64,000 nucleotides of DNA from Lachnospiraceae bacterium XBB2008 (GTDB lineage Bacteria > Bacillota > Clostridia > Lachnospirales > Lachnospiraceae). Below the pieces are notes generated by a model, which had not been told where the DNA came from, searched no databases, and worked only from the letters and a program-made list of their open reading frames with translations. The stretch spans positions 248,001 to 312,000 of the forward strand of contig FMVL01000005.1 in NCBI GenBank assembly GCA_900102235.1. The letters are read 5' to 3'. Below are positions 31,275 through 39,397 of this stretch, in pieces (position 1 is the stretch's first letter; every line of letters starts with the position of its first letter). A program made the position numbers and the translations under genes.

Positions 31275-32753
31275 ATGGATCAGAACATATTGATCATCCC
31301 GGTGTTTTTGCCCATAGTGGCGGGCATCCTGATGATCGCGATCAAACCCAGGAAAAAAACATACAGCAAGCCGTTCATTGAATCGATCGTGCTGATAAAC
31401 AGCATTCTGGTATGGATCATAATCCTGACCGGGATGGGCAGGGGCGCCGGTGCGGTCCTGTTCAGGCTGACCTATGATCTGGCTGTATATTTCAAACTCG
31501 ACGGAGCCGGGTGTGTTTTTGCCGGGCTCGTATCCGTACTGTGGCCGCTCGCCACGCTGTATTCGTTTGAATATATGGAACACGGCGAACATATCAGGTC
31601 GTTCTTCTCGCTGTATACGATGACTTTCGGAGTGACTCTAGGTATCGCGATGGCCGGCAATCTGGTCACGCTCTATGTATTCTATGAGATGCTCACTCTG
31701 GTCACTTTCCCGCTGGTGCTCCACGACCGGACCAGAGAAGCCAGGAGGGCCAGCCGTATGTATCTGTACTATTCGATAGGCGGCGCGGCATGCGCATTCA
31801 TGGGACTGGTATTCGTACTGACCTGCGGAAGGACCACGGATTTTACCCTTGGCGGAGTACTCAGGAATGCATCGATAACCTTTGATCCGAATATCCTGCT
31901 CCTGATGTATGTGCTCGCATTCTTTGGATTCGGCGTAAAAGCCGCCATCTGTCCCGTTCAGAAATGGCTGCCCGCAGCGAGCGTTGCTCCGACTCCGGTC
32001 ACAGCGCTGCTCCATGCGGTGGCTGTCGTTAAGTCCGGTGCTTTTGCGATAATCCGGCTGACCTACTACAGCTACGGTGCCGATTTCCTTAAAGGTACAT
32101 GGGCGCATTATCTTGTTGCGGCTTTTGTGCTGATCACCATCGCGTACGGATCCACGATGGCGGTCAAGGAGATACATTTCAAGAAAAGACTCGCTTACTC
32201 GACCATAAGCAATGTCTCTTACATACTCCTTGGGGTGGTCATGATGTCACCTCTCGGACTGATCGCGGCATTTACGCATCTGGTATTTCATGCATTCATG
32301 AAGATCTGTTCCTTCTTCAGCGCCGGTGCGGTAATGCATAAAGCCGACAGGAACTATGTATATGAACTTGACGGGCTGGGTTATAAGATGCCGGTCGTAT
32401 TCATCTGTTTTACGGCTTCCGCTCTTTCGCTTATGGGAGTTCCGCCTTTTGCGGGATTCATAAGCAAATGGAACATAGTATCGGCAGCACTGGATGCAGG
32501 CGGGGTTCTGGGTACATGCGCCATAGTGATCCTTCTGTATTCGGCGCTCATGACGGCCATATATATGCTGTCCGTTACGGTCCGTGCGTTTATTCCGCCC
32601 AAAGATGCGGATCTTGGCCGTAACGAAGGCGTGACCGACCCGGGATGGAAGATGCTTGTTCCGCTCATCATTTTTGTGATCGTATTTACCGTTATGGGTA
32701 TATATTCGAAACCTCTGATGGATATTTTGCAGGGTATCGCGTATGGAACGTAG
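31275..32753 (+). CDS. Antiporter-like pump subunit 3 (NuoM/MrpD-type)
   Basis: 492 residues, the same length as subunit 2. TM5 Glu (F-Y-E-M-L-T), TM7 Lys (G-V-K-A-A-I-C-P-V-Q-K-W-L-P), TM8 Lys (V-V-K-S-G-A) and TM12 Lys (G-F-I-S-K-W-N) are present. The TM7-TM8 loop differs from subunit 2 (His replaced by Gln-Lys, A-S-V-A-P-T-P-V-T-A-L-L-H-A), the form seen in Mrp/Mbh-type NuoM paralogues. It overlaps the next gene by 11 bases. Confidence 0.9.
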   Translation: MDQNILIIPVFLPIVAGILMIAIKPRKKTYSKPFIESIVLINSILVWIIILTGMGRGAGAVLFRLTYDLAVYFKLDGAGCVFAGLVSVLWPLATLYSFEYMEHGEHIRSFFSLYTMTFGVTLGIAMAGNLVTLYVFYEMLTLVTFPLVLHDRTREARRASRMYLYYSIGGAACAFMGLVFVLTCGRTTDFTLGGVLRNASITFDPNILLLMYVLAFFGFGVKAAICPVQKWLPAASVAPTPVTALLHAVAVVKSGAFAIIRLTYYSYGADFLKGTWAHYLVAAFVLITIAYGSTMAVKEIHFKKRLAYSTISNVSYILLGVVMMSPLGLIAAFTHLVFHAFMKICSFFSAGAVMHKADRNYVYELDGLGYKMPVVFICFTASALSLMGVPPFAGFISKWNIVSAALDAGGVLGTCAIVILLYSALMTAIYMLSVTVRAFIPPKDADLGRNEGVTDPGWKMLVPLIIFVIVFTVMGIYSKPLMDILQGIAYGT

Positions 32754-34782
32754 TGCACTTTTAAGTTTACTCATATTGTGGCCGGTCGCCGCTTCGATAG
32801 CCGGATATCTCCTGGGACGCAAAACGCGCGCCGGACGGGACGTCTGGTCTGTTTTCACATGCCTTTCGGAACTTGCGCTCATCATAGGTCTGTTTGTAAA
32901 AAGGCTGGCGTGCGGTACGGATCTGTATTTCGACATGGACGGGATATGCGGAATGGGACTTCATTTCGTTCTGGACGGCTTCCGCAGCATATACGGGATC
33001 GTGTGTGTCCTCATGTGGGCTGCAACCGCTGCTTTTTCCGTGCAGTATCTGGCTCATTACAGGAACAGGAACAGATACCATATGTTCAATCTGATGACGC
33101 TCGGTGCGACAATGGGCGTATTCCTGGCTTCCGACCTGTTTACCGTATTCATCTTCTTTGAGATGATGTCCTTCACTTCCTTTGTATGGGTAGCTCACGA
33201 CGAAACGCCCGAAGCGATGCGCGCCGCATGCACGTATCTGGCGGTCGCGATAATCGGCGGACTGGTCACGCTCATGGGGCTTTTCCTTTTGCATCAGACC
33301 ATCGGAACGCTTACCCTGTCCGAGATCCCCGCGGCCATAGAGAATATCCGCAGATCATGGCTGCTTGCTACGCCTCCCTATGATACCGGCATAGTCACGC
33401 ACAGCCGTCTGTACATCACAGGCGGGCTTCTCGCTTTCGGCTTTGCCGCCAAAGCGGGCGTATGGCCGCTCCACATATGGCTTCCCAAGGCACATCCGGT
33501 CGCTCCGGCTCCCGCAAGCGCGCTCCTTTCGGGAATACTGACCAAATCGGGCGTATTCGGGATACTTGCGATCACATGTAACATGTTCCTCGGGGATATC
33601 GCATGGGGAAGAGCGGTCCTGATCCTCGGTACGATCACGATGTTCACCGGCGCACTTCTTGCCGTACTGTCCGTAAACCTTAAACGGACCCTCGCCTGCT
33701 CGTCGATGTCCCAGATAGGATTCATCATGGTGGGCACGGGCATGTATTCGATCCTCGGAGAGACCGGGGTGATCGCAGCCAGAGGAACGGTCCTTCACAT
33801 GGTCAATCATTCACTCATAAAGCTTGTTCTGTTCATGGCAGCAGGCGTTATATATATGAACATTCACAAGCTTGACTTAAACGAGATCCGCGGATACGGA
33901 AGAAAGAAACCGCTCCTTGCGATCTGCTTTGCGATCGGTGCAGCGTCCATAAGCGGTATCCCTCTTACGAGCGGATATATCAGCAAAACCCTGCTTCACG
34001 AGAGCATCGCGCTTCCGGTTGTCGAATGGATATTCCTTATAAGCGGCGGAATGACATTAAGCTACATGCTCAAACTCTTCATGACCATATTCGTGCATAA
34101 GAATGAAGACGATTCCGTGCAGGCAGAATATGATTCACAGACCGGTTACTGGAATAATGTGAGCAGATCCGCCGTGGTGGTACCGGCCGTGCTGCTCTTC
34201 CTGCTCGGTGTGCTGCCTTACCTGCTGATGGACAGGATCGCTGCTTTATGCGCACCGTTTATGGGTGCTGATCCGGCCGGGATCATGGCCGAGAGGGTAG
34301 CGTATTTTTCATGGGAAAACTTAAGCGGATCCCTTATCTCGATAGCGATCGGCCTTTGCCTGTATTTCTTTGTAATAAGATATACCTATACCGACAGATG
34401 GCCGAAGAAACTGGATCTGGAGGACCTCATATACAGACCGCTCATACTTAAGGTGATCCCCGGAGTGCTCGGTTTCGTGAGTGCGATCACAGGCCAGATA
34501 ACCGACGCATTCATCATAATCATGCGGAGAACTCTGTTCAGACAGATCTCCACCCACATCGCCACGGGGTCCCTGGATGATCATCTGGCCGTGGAACTGG
34601 GATCGGTCATGGATAAGATACATCCGAATTCCGACGGCTCGTCCCACATACCGAAGTATGTTGAAAAAGAGGAGCGGGCGGCACGAACCCAGCGGGTTAT
34701 CTATTCAAGCCTGTCATTCGGTCTGATACTCGTGTGCATAGGTCTGATACTGGTGCTGATCTATACGCTTACTGCGACGTGA
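32743..34782 (+). CDS. Antiporter-like pump subunit 4 with C-terminal extension (NuoL/MrpA-core/HyfB-type)
   Basis: 679 residues. The first ~480 form a NuoL/M core with TM5 Glu (F-F-E-M-M-S), TM7 Lys (A-A-K-A-G-V-W-P-L-H-I-W-L-P), TM8 Lys (L-T-K-S-G-V) and TM12 Lys (G-Y-I-S-K-T). The remaining ~190 residues add at least three more membrane helices and a soluble stretch, like the extended C-termini of NuoL, HyfB or MrpA that run along the complex. It is the last gene of the cluster; 25 bases separate it from the DUF436 gene. Confidence 0.9.
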   Translation: MERSALLSLLILWPVAASIAGYLLGRKTRAGRDVWSVFTCLSELALIIGLFVKRLACGTDLYFDMDGICGMGLHFVLDGFRSIYGIVCVLMWAATAAFSVQYLAHYRNRNRYHMFNLMTLGATMGVFLASDLFTVFIFFEMMSFTSFVWVAHDETPEAMRAACTYLAVAIIGGLVTLMGLFLLHQTIGTLTLSEIPAAIENIRRSWLLATPPYDTGIVTHSRLYITGGLLAFGFAAKAGVWPLHIWLPKAHPVAPAPASALLSGILTKSGVFGILAITCNMFLGDIAWGRAVLILGTITMFTGALLAVLSVNLKRTLACSSMSQIGFIMVGTGMYSILGETGVIAARGTVLHMVNHSLIKLVLFMAAGVIYMNIHKLDLNEIRGYGRKKPLLAICFAIGAASISGIPLTSGYISKTLLHESIALPVVEWIFLISGGMTLSYMLKLFMTIFVHKNEDDSVQAEYDSQTGYWNNVSRSAVVVPAVLLFLLGVLPYLLMDRIAALCAPFMGADPAGIMAERVAYFSWENLSGSLISIAIGLCLYFFVIRYTYTDRWPKKLDLEDLIYRPLILKVIPGVLGFVSAITGQITDAFIIIMRRTLFRQISTHIATGSLDDHLAVELGSVMDKIHPNSDGSSHIPKYVEKEERAARTQRVIYSSLSFGLILVCIGLILVLIYTLTAT

Positions 34783-34807
34783 TAAATGATCAAAGAGGAG
34801 AAAAAAG

Positions 34808-35353
34808 ATGTTTGAAGAAATTACGGCCCAGGCAGAGCTGGTCTGCCGGGAACTATGTGAAAAAGCAGGGTTAAAGAGCGGTCAGATCCTGGTGGTCGGC
34901 TGTTCCACATCGGAAGTATGCGGTGACAGGATCGGCTCCAACTCAAATCTTGAGGTCGCAGAGGCCGTGTTTAAGGGAATATATGAAGCGGCCCGGGAAA
35001 AAGGAGTATATATCGCCGCGCAGTGCTGTGAGCACTTAAACCGTGCGATCATCATAGAAAGAGCGGCTGTTCCGGGGGCGGACATCGTAAATGTCGTTCC
35101 GCAGCCAAAGGCCGGAGGTTCTTTTGCAACGACCGCATACCATGCTTTTTCGGATCCGGTCGCGCTCGAGGAGATAAGAGCCGATGCAGGGATCGATATC
35201 GGAGATACTTTTATAGGCATGCATCTTAAGAAAGTTGCCGTTCCCGTCAGACTGACGAATCACGAGATAGGCCGGGCTCATATCACCGCCGCAAGAGTAA
35301 GACCCAAATTCATAGGCGGAGAACGGGCTCATTATGATGAGAAACTGATTTGA
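34808..35353 (+). CDS. DUF436/TIGR01440 family protein (YwlG-like)
   Basis: 181 residues, full length. V-G-C-S-T-S-E-V near 30, A-A-Q-C-C-E-H-L-N-R near 78, and N-V-V-P-Q-P-K-A-G-G-S-F-A-T-x-A-Y near 97-113 are strongly conserved in UPF0340/YwlG. The family is widespread in Firmicutes and its biochemical role is not known to me. GAGGAG precedes ATG 34808. It may be read through from the Mrp operon; its stop overlaps the promoter of the next unit. Confidence 0.9.
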   Translation: MFEEITAQAELVCRELCEKAGLKSGQILVVGCSTSEVCGDRIGSNSNLEVAEAVFKGIYEAAREKGVYIAAQCCEHLNRAIIIERAAVPGADIVNVVPQPKAGGSFATTAYHAFSDPVALEEIRADAGIDIGDTFIGMHLKKVAVPVRLTNHEIGRAHITAARVRPKFIGGERAHYDEKLI

Positions 35354-35378
35354 TATATGCGTTTTTTCCCCGTATAAT
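35350..35378 (+). promoter_or_regulatory. Sigma-A promoter of the zinc-ribbon/TPM locus
   Basis: TTGATA (35350-35355), a 17-base spacer and a perfect TATAAT (35373-35378), about 50 bases upstream of the start codon. As at 617-645, the -35 box overlaps the stop codon of the upstream gene. Confidence 0.75.
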
Positions 35379-35428
35379 CAATAATGTATGTGCTTTTCGT
35401 TAACGCAACATTTTAGGAGAAAGAAAAT

Positions 35429-37063
35429 ATGATCTTATGCCCTAATTGCGGTGCAAATCCACGATTTGACATTGCCAGTCAGCAGATGCTGTGTCCTTTC
35501 TGCGGTACCTATTCCGAGCCGACGGATGAAAGGTATGACGCTGCCAAAGGGGCCGACATGCAGGAGGTTAACGGCGATTATGTCGGTCAGTCCGATATGA
35601 TGCAGGTCAAGATCTATACCTGTTCGCAGTGCGGTGCCGAGCTCATGAGTACCGATAATGACGCAACGGCCTTTTGCAGTTACTGCGGCACACATCAGAT
35701 CCTCCAGGAGAGACTTGATGTTAAGAAGAGGCCGGATCATATCATTCCGTTCAAGATCACAAAGGATCAGTGCAAGCAGATCTACGGGAATAAGCTTAAG
35801 AAGATGCTGTTTGCTCCCAAAATACTCAGGAATCCCCAGTATATCGATGAATTCCGCGGTATTTATATGCCCTACTGGTTCTACAATTTCACTCAGAAGG
35901 GCAAGATCAACATCAACGGGACCAAGGAGCACAGAAGCGGCAATTACCGTATCATCGATCATTACAACTTAAGCGTGGATGCCGATAACCTGTACAGGGG
36001 CATATCTCATGATGCATCGTCTTCTTTTGAAGATAATATATCCGAGAGTCTTGCTCCGTATAATACTAAGGATGCGGTTCCGTTCAGAACGGCATATCTG
36101 AGTGGATTCTATGCTGACATCCCCGATACCGAATCGGCAACTTATGAGCATGACGCCGCGCTCATAGCGGCTCAGGATGCATTCGACACCGTTTTGAGGA
36201 CACCCGGCTTCGGCGGTTACAATACTTCCGGCATCAAAGATGACGGCAAGATCACGAGGACGCAGACCAGGCTGCAGTCCGCTGCCAACGCGATGTTCCC
36301 GGTGTGGTTTCTGTCCTACAGGAACAGAGACAGGGTCGCATATGCCGCAATCAACGGTCAGACCGGCAAGATGATGGCCGACATCCCGATCGACAAGAAG
36401 AAATATCTGCTCGTTACAGCCATATTAACGCTTATAATATGGGGAATCCTACAGGTATTCAATATATCCTCCCTCAGAGGAATAGTTATGACCGTGCTCG
36501 CATGTGCTCTCCTCGGAGGACTGGTTTACGGACTGGTACTTGATAAACTAAAATGCGATACCTTAAACCGTGAGTGGGAGCGGGCAATGGGCGATCAGCC
36601 TCCCGCTCAGCAGGCACCCGCACAGGGGCCGCAGGGCACAGGTAAACCGAAAAAAGCCAAAAAATCCAAGAAGAAACTAAAGAAAGAATCGGATCTCGGA
36701 TTAGGCGGTATCCTTATAATGTATGCGATCATAATTGCCGTATGCGGCATAGCGGTATTTATGGAACTCGGAATCATTATGCTGGCGGCACCGGTCGTTA
36801 TGGCTGTATACGCTCAGCTGTCTCTCTCCGAGCTTGAATATAAGAGAGGTGTTGTCAGCAACTGGGCGCTGATGGGTGTTATGGAACTGTCGATTATCGT
36901 ATGGCTCCTTAATCCTTATAAGGACCCAGTCTACTATATATGCTGTCTGCTGATGACGGTATGCGTGGTATGGTGCTTCTTTGATGTTCTGTTCTACTAT
37001 AACCAGTTAATGACGAGACCCCTGCCTCAGTTTAACAAGAAAGGCGGTGATGACCTTGCGTAA
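35429..37063 (+). CDS. Large TFIIB-type zinc-ribbon membrane protein (YdjG-like)
   Basis: 544 residues. Two N-terminal zinc ribbons (C-P-N-C...C-P-F-C, residues 4-25, and C-S-Q-C...C-S-Y-C, ~69-88), then D-H-I-I-P-F-K-I-T-K-D-Q, the soluble domain ending F-P-V-W-F-L and N-G-Q-T-G-K-M-M-A-D-I-P-I-D-K-K-K, two membrane helices (~332-370), a Lys-rich cytoplasmic linker (~405-420) and about four more helices (~425-525). The first ~330 residues are paralogous to the 366-residue protein at 12302-13402; the second membrane block is extra. AGGAGA precedes the ATG. The next gene overlaps its end, so an operon with the TPM protein is likely. Confidence 0.82.
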   Translation: MILCPNCGANPRFDIASQQMLCPFCGTYSEPTDERYDAAKGADMQEVNGDYVGQSDMMQVKIYTCSQCGAELMSTDNDATAFCSYCGTHQILQERLDVKKRPDHIIPFKITKDQCKQIYGNKLKKMLFAPKILRNPQYIDEFRGIYMPYWFYNFTQKGKININGTKEHRSGNYRIIDHYNLSVDADNLYRGISHDASSSFEDNISESLAPYNTKDAVPFRTAYLSGFYADIPDTESATYEHDAALIAAQDAFDTVLRTPGFGGYNTSGIKDDGKITRTQTRLQSAANAMFPVWFLSYRNRDRVAYAAINGQTGKMMADIPIDKKKYLLVTAILTLIIWGILQVFNISSLRGIVMTVLACALLGGLVYGLVLDKLKCDTLNREWERAMGDQPPAQQAPAQGPQGTGKPKKAKKSKKKLKKESDLGLGGILIMYAIIIAVCGIAVFMELGIIMLAAPVVMAVYAQLSLSELEYKRGVVSNWALMGVMELSIIVWLLNPYKDPVYYICCLLMTVCVVWCFFDVLFYYNQLMTRPLPQFNKKGGDDLA

Positions 37064-37838
37064 AACCCACATGATCCGTATACCTGTCATAATAGCCGCA
37101 TTCATCATAGCTTTTCTTATGCTGCCGGTCTGTGCCCAGGCATCGGATGCCGGTACTCCCGGACGTGCTTATATTGCCGACAGCGCAGATCTTCTGACCG
37201 ATTCGGAGGAGCACGATCTGTATGAGGTGATGAAGGACGGAACAGACTACGGAAACATGGTATTTATCACCATCGATGATTCCATGGGATATGATTCCAA
37301 GGATTATATCGAGATGTTGTATCAGACCAGCGATCAGCTTAAGGGTACGGATTCCGTTATATATCTGATAGATATGGATAACCGCCTGCTCTGGATCACC
37401 GGATACGGCGAACTTAAGAAAAGCGTGACACCCGATTATGCCAATCTGATCACGGATAATGTATACAGATATGCTTCAGACGGAAATTATGCCAGATGTG
37501 CCATCGAAGGTTTCAGGCAGATCGTGTCCAGAGTCGGAGGAGCCAGGATCGCAGGCCCATTACGTACGGCCGGGAATTTCAGCATTGCCCTGATACTGGC
37601 CGCTGTAATAACCTTCCTTTTTGCATATGTGACCTCAGTGTCGCGCAAGGCTAAGGATACGGATGTTCTGGCAAATATCGAGCGCTACATCAATATGTCC
37701 AACCCCAATATAGTCCATACGACCACGCAGAGGATCTATGATCCGCCGAGTTCATCGAGCAGCGGCGGCGGAAGCCGAAGCTTCGGCGGTGGCGGCGGTG
37801 GCGGTTTCCACGGAGGCGGCGGCGGACATGGATTCTAA
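37050..37838 (+). CDS. TPM-domain membrane protein (YdjH-like)
   Basis: 262 residues. A signal peptide (about 1-32, ending A-Q-A) is followed by a TPM/MOLO-1 phosphatase-fold domain (~42-160) outside the membrane, a membrane helix (~178-200), and a tail with T-T-T-Q-R-I-Y-D-P-P and a Ser then Gly-rich (GGGG-x-HGGGGG) end. TPM proteins occur in photosystem repair and in bacterial membrane-stress operons; YdjH of Bacillus has this layout. The start could be GTG 37047, ATG 37050, TTG 37056 or ATG 37071, because AAGGCGG at 37041-37047 is close to the first two; 37056 has the best spacing. The gene overlaps both neighbours. Confidence 0.8.
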   Translation: MTLRKTHMIRIPVIIAAFIIAFLMLPVCAQASDAGTPGRAYIADSADLLTDSEEHDLYEVMKDGTDYGNMVFITIDDSMGYDSKDYIEMLYQTSDQLKGTDSVIYLIDMDNRLLWITGYGELKKSVTPDYANLITDNVYRYASDGNYARCAIEGFRQIVSRVGGARIAGPLRTAGNFSIALILAAVITFLFAYVTSVSRKAKDTDVLANIERYINMSNPNIVHTTTQRIYDPPSSSSSGGGSRSFGGGGGGGFHGGGGGHGF

Positions 37839-38136
37839 CGTGACTGCAACCGGGGTTCATTGCTTAAACTGCGGAGCCGAATTTGAATCTCATGAAGCCA
37901 GGTGCCCTTACTGCGGGACCATGTACGAACCCGGTGCCGAGAAACAGTATATGCGGAAACTCGGGGATATCCGCGAGGACATGGAAGACTTGAACGGTCT
38001 GGCCCTGTCGGAGACAAAATCCGAGCTTAAGGCTGCCGCCAAAAGCACTCTCAGGACGATAGTGATAATTATCGTAGCGATCCTTTTGCTTTCCGGGATC
38101 CTGTATTTATGGGATTTTGTGCGTTGGTGGTTTTGA
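37828..38136 (+). CDS. Small zinc-ribbon protein with C-terminal membrane helix
   Basis: 102 residues. One zinc ribbon (C-L-N-C...C-P-Y-C, residues ~14-32), a charged helical middle and one C-terminal membrane helix (~78-98). ATG 37828 overlaps the end of the TPM gene, and GGAGG at 37812-37816, which also codes the Gly tail of that protein, serves as its ribosome-binding site. The longer frame upstream merely mirrors the Gly-rich tail in another frame. Function unknown; context suggests a partner in the same membrane complex. Confidence 0.7.
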   Translation: MDSNVTATGVHCLNCGAEFESHEARCPYCGTMYEPGAEKQYMRKLGDIREDMEDLNGLALSETKSELKAAAKSTLRTIVIIIVAILLLSGILYLWDFVRWWF

Positions 38137-38165
38137 CGAGCCGGGTATAAATTCGGAGGAATATC

Positions 38166-38957
38166 ATGAACTGTGCGCATTGCGGCGCGCCGATTACGCT
38201 TGAAGAAAAATACTGTCCCCATTGCGGACAGCCCAATATCCAGGCTGTAAGACACAGCGAAGATATGGCCCGTTACCGTAATGAGTTTGAGAACACCCGC
38301 CGCGGTGTTCACGGTACTCTGCGCGCATATAAGGGCATAACCGCGAGACTCATCCTGTTCATCATAGCGCTTATCACCACCATAGTTTCTTTCGGAATGT
38401 GGAACAGCGCGTACAGCGTACACCGGAGCCGGATGAACAAGTACGCGAGGAATCATTCGGAAATGGTCATGACGCAGATGGATGAGTATATGTCGCACAA
38501 GGATTATGTCTCTTTTGCATCTTATATAGATTATTACGCGCTCGACCGGACCAGCTTCGGCAAGGATGACGTGTTTGACTCATATTACCCCGTGATCATG
38601 ATTGCCAGAAGATATGAGTACGTATATCAGGATGTGATGCAGATAGCGACCAGCGATACTCCCTCTGAAAGAAAGAGCAGGCTTTCCACGCTTAATGACG
38701 ACCTGAACCGTCTCTATGACTATATAAACGATCCCGATGAAAGAGGATTATACGATCACGGAGATCCCGGAATGGTGGATCGGACCATCGATGACGTAAA
38801 CTCCCTTGTCGATGCTCTTCTCATCAGATATTTCAGATTCACCGAGGCGGAGACAGCCGAATTTCATACCATGACTGAGGCCAGAAGGAGCGTTCTTCTG
38901 GAGGATAAATATAACGAGATCGTGGAGGACAGAGAGGGGGATGTGACTTATGAATAA
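38166..38957 (+). CDS. Zinc-ribbon membrane protein with extracytoplasmic helical domain
   Basis: 263 residues. It starts with M-N-C-A-H-C-G-A-P and C-P-H-C (residues 3-21, zinc ribbon), a short cytoplasmic helix, one membrane helix (~60-82) and a ~170-residue Tyr- and Asp-rich helical domain outside. H-K-D-Y-V-S-F-A-S-Y-I-D-Y-Y in that domain resembles E-G-E-Y-A-R-L-A-E-Y-V in the next protein, so the two are probably distant paralogues. GGAGG precedes the ATG. No family recognised. Confidence 0.7.
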   Translation: MNCAHCGAPITLEEKYCPHCGQPNIQAVRHSEDMARYRNEFENTRRGVHGTLRAYKGITARLILFIIALITTIVSFGMWNSAYSVHRSRMNKYARNHSEMVMTQMDEYMSHKDYVSFASYIDYYALDRTSFGKDDVFDSYYPVIMIARRYEYVYQDVMQIATSDTPSERKSRLSTLNDDLNRLYDYINDPDERGLYDHGDPGMVDRTIDDVNSLVDALLIRYFRFTEAETAEFHTMTEARRSVLLEDKYNEIVEDREGDVTYE

Positions 38958-39378
38958 TAAGACCAATAAACCTCTTGGTTCTAAAGTGATAGAGATGATC
39001 TTAACGATCGCTACGGTGATACTTATCTTTTCCACGATAGCGTTTATATTCCAGTTCATAGACGAATACAAGCGTTATGAGGTCTCGCAGTACAGCGAAT
39101 CATCCTTCAAATATGCCGTTGAGGAAGGGGAATACGCCCGACTGGCGGAATATGTCAAACTTTCCGAACCGTTAGGCAATCCCCCCGCGTCTACGAGGAG
39201 ATTCTTCAGTCTCGGCAGATATTTCTATGATCAGACCATGGTGTCTCTGGCTGAGACTATGGGCGATGAAGAGCTTAAGTCCTACTGGGAGGACCAGAGA
39301 GATAAGGCCAGAGCAGTGACCGACAGCTCTATGTTGGAGTATATACTGATAATGGATCAGAAACTGAGCAGATATTGA
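38950..39378 (+). CDS. Single-pass membrane protein with extracytoplasmic helical domain
   Basis: 142 residues. One membrane helix (~15-37) followed by an acidic helical domain with E-Y-A-R-L-A-E-Y-V and R-Y-F-Y-D-Q motifs. It overlaps the previous gene by eight bases (start inside its last codons) and lacks the zinc ribbon, as if the previous protein's outer domain had been duplicated without its cytoplasmic part. Last gene of the locus; function unknown. Confidence 0.68.
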   Translation: MNNKTNKPLGSKVIEMILTIATVILIFSTIAFIFQFIDEYKRYEVSQYSESSFKYAVEEGEYARLAEYVKLSEPLGNPPASTRRFFSLGRYFYDQTMVSLAETMGDEELKSYWEDQRDKARAVTDSSMLEYILIMDQKLSRY

Positions 39379-39397
39379 TCACAGAGAGGAGGAGCAA

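Noticed and set aside
25472-34782. Membrane hydrogenase (Mbh/Ech) or complex I operon
   Set aside because: All nine genes belong to the antiporter module; there is no NiFe subunit, iron-sulfur protein or NuoB/C/D/H homologue in or beside the cluster.
37738-37828. Extended N-terminus of the small zinc-ribbon protein
   Set aside because: The Ala-rich stretch is the TPM protein's Gly/Ser tail read in another frame; the ribosome-binding site supports the ATG at 37828.
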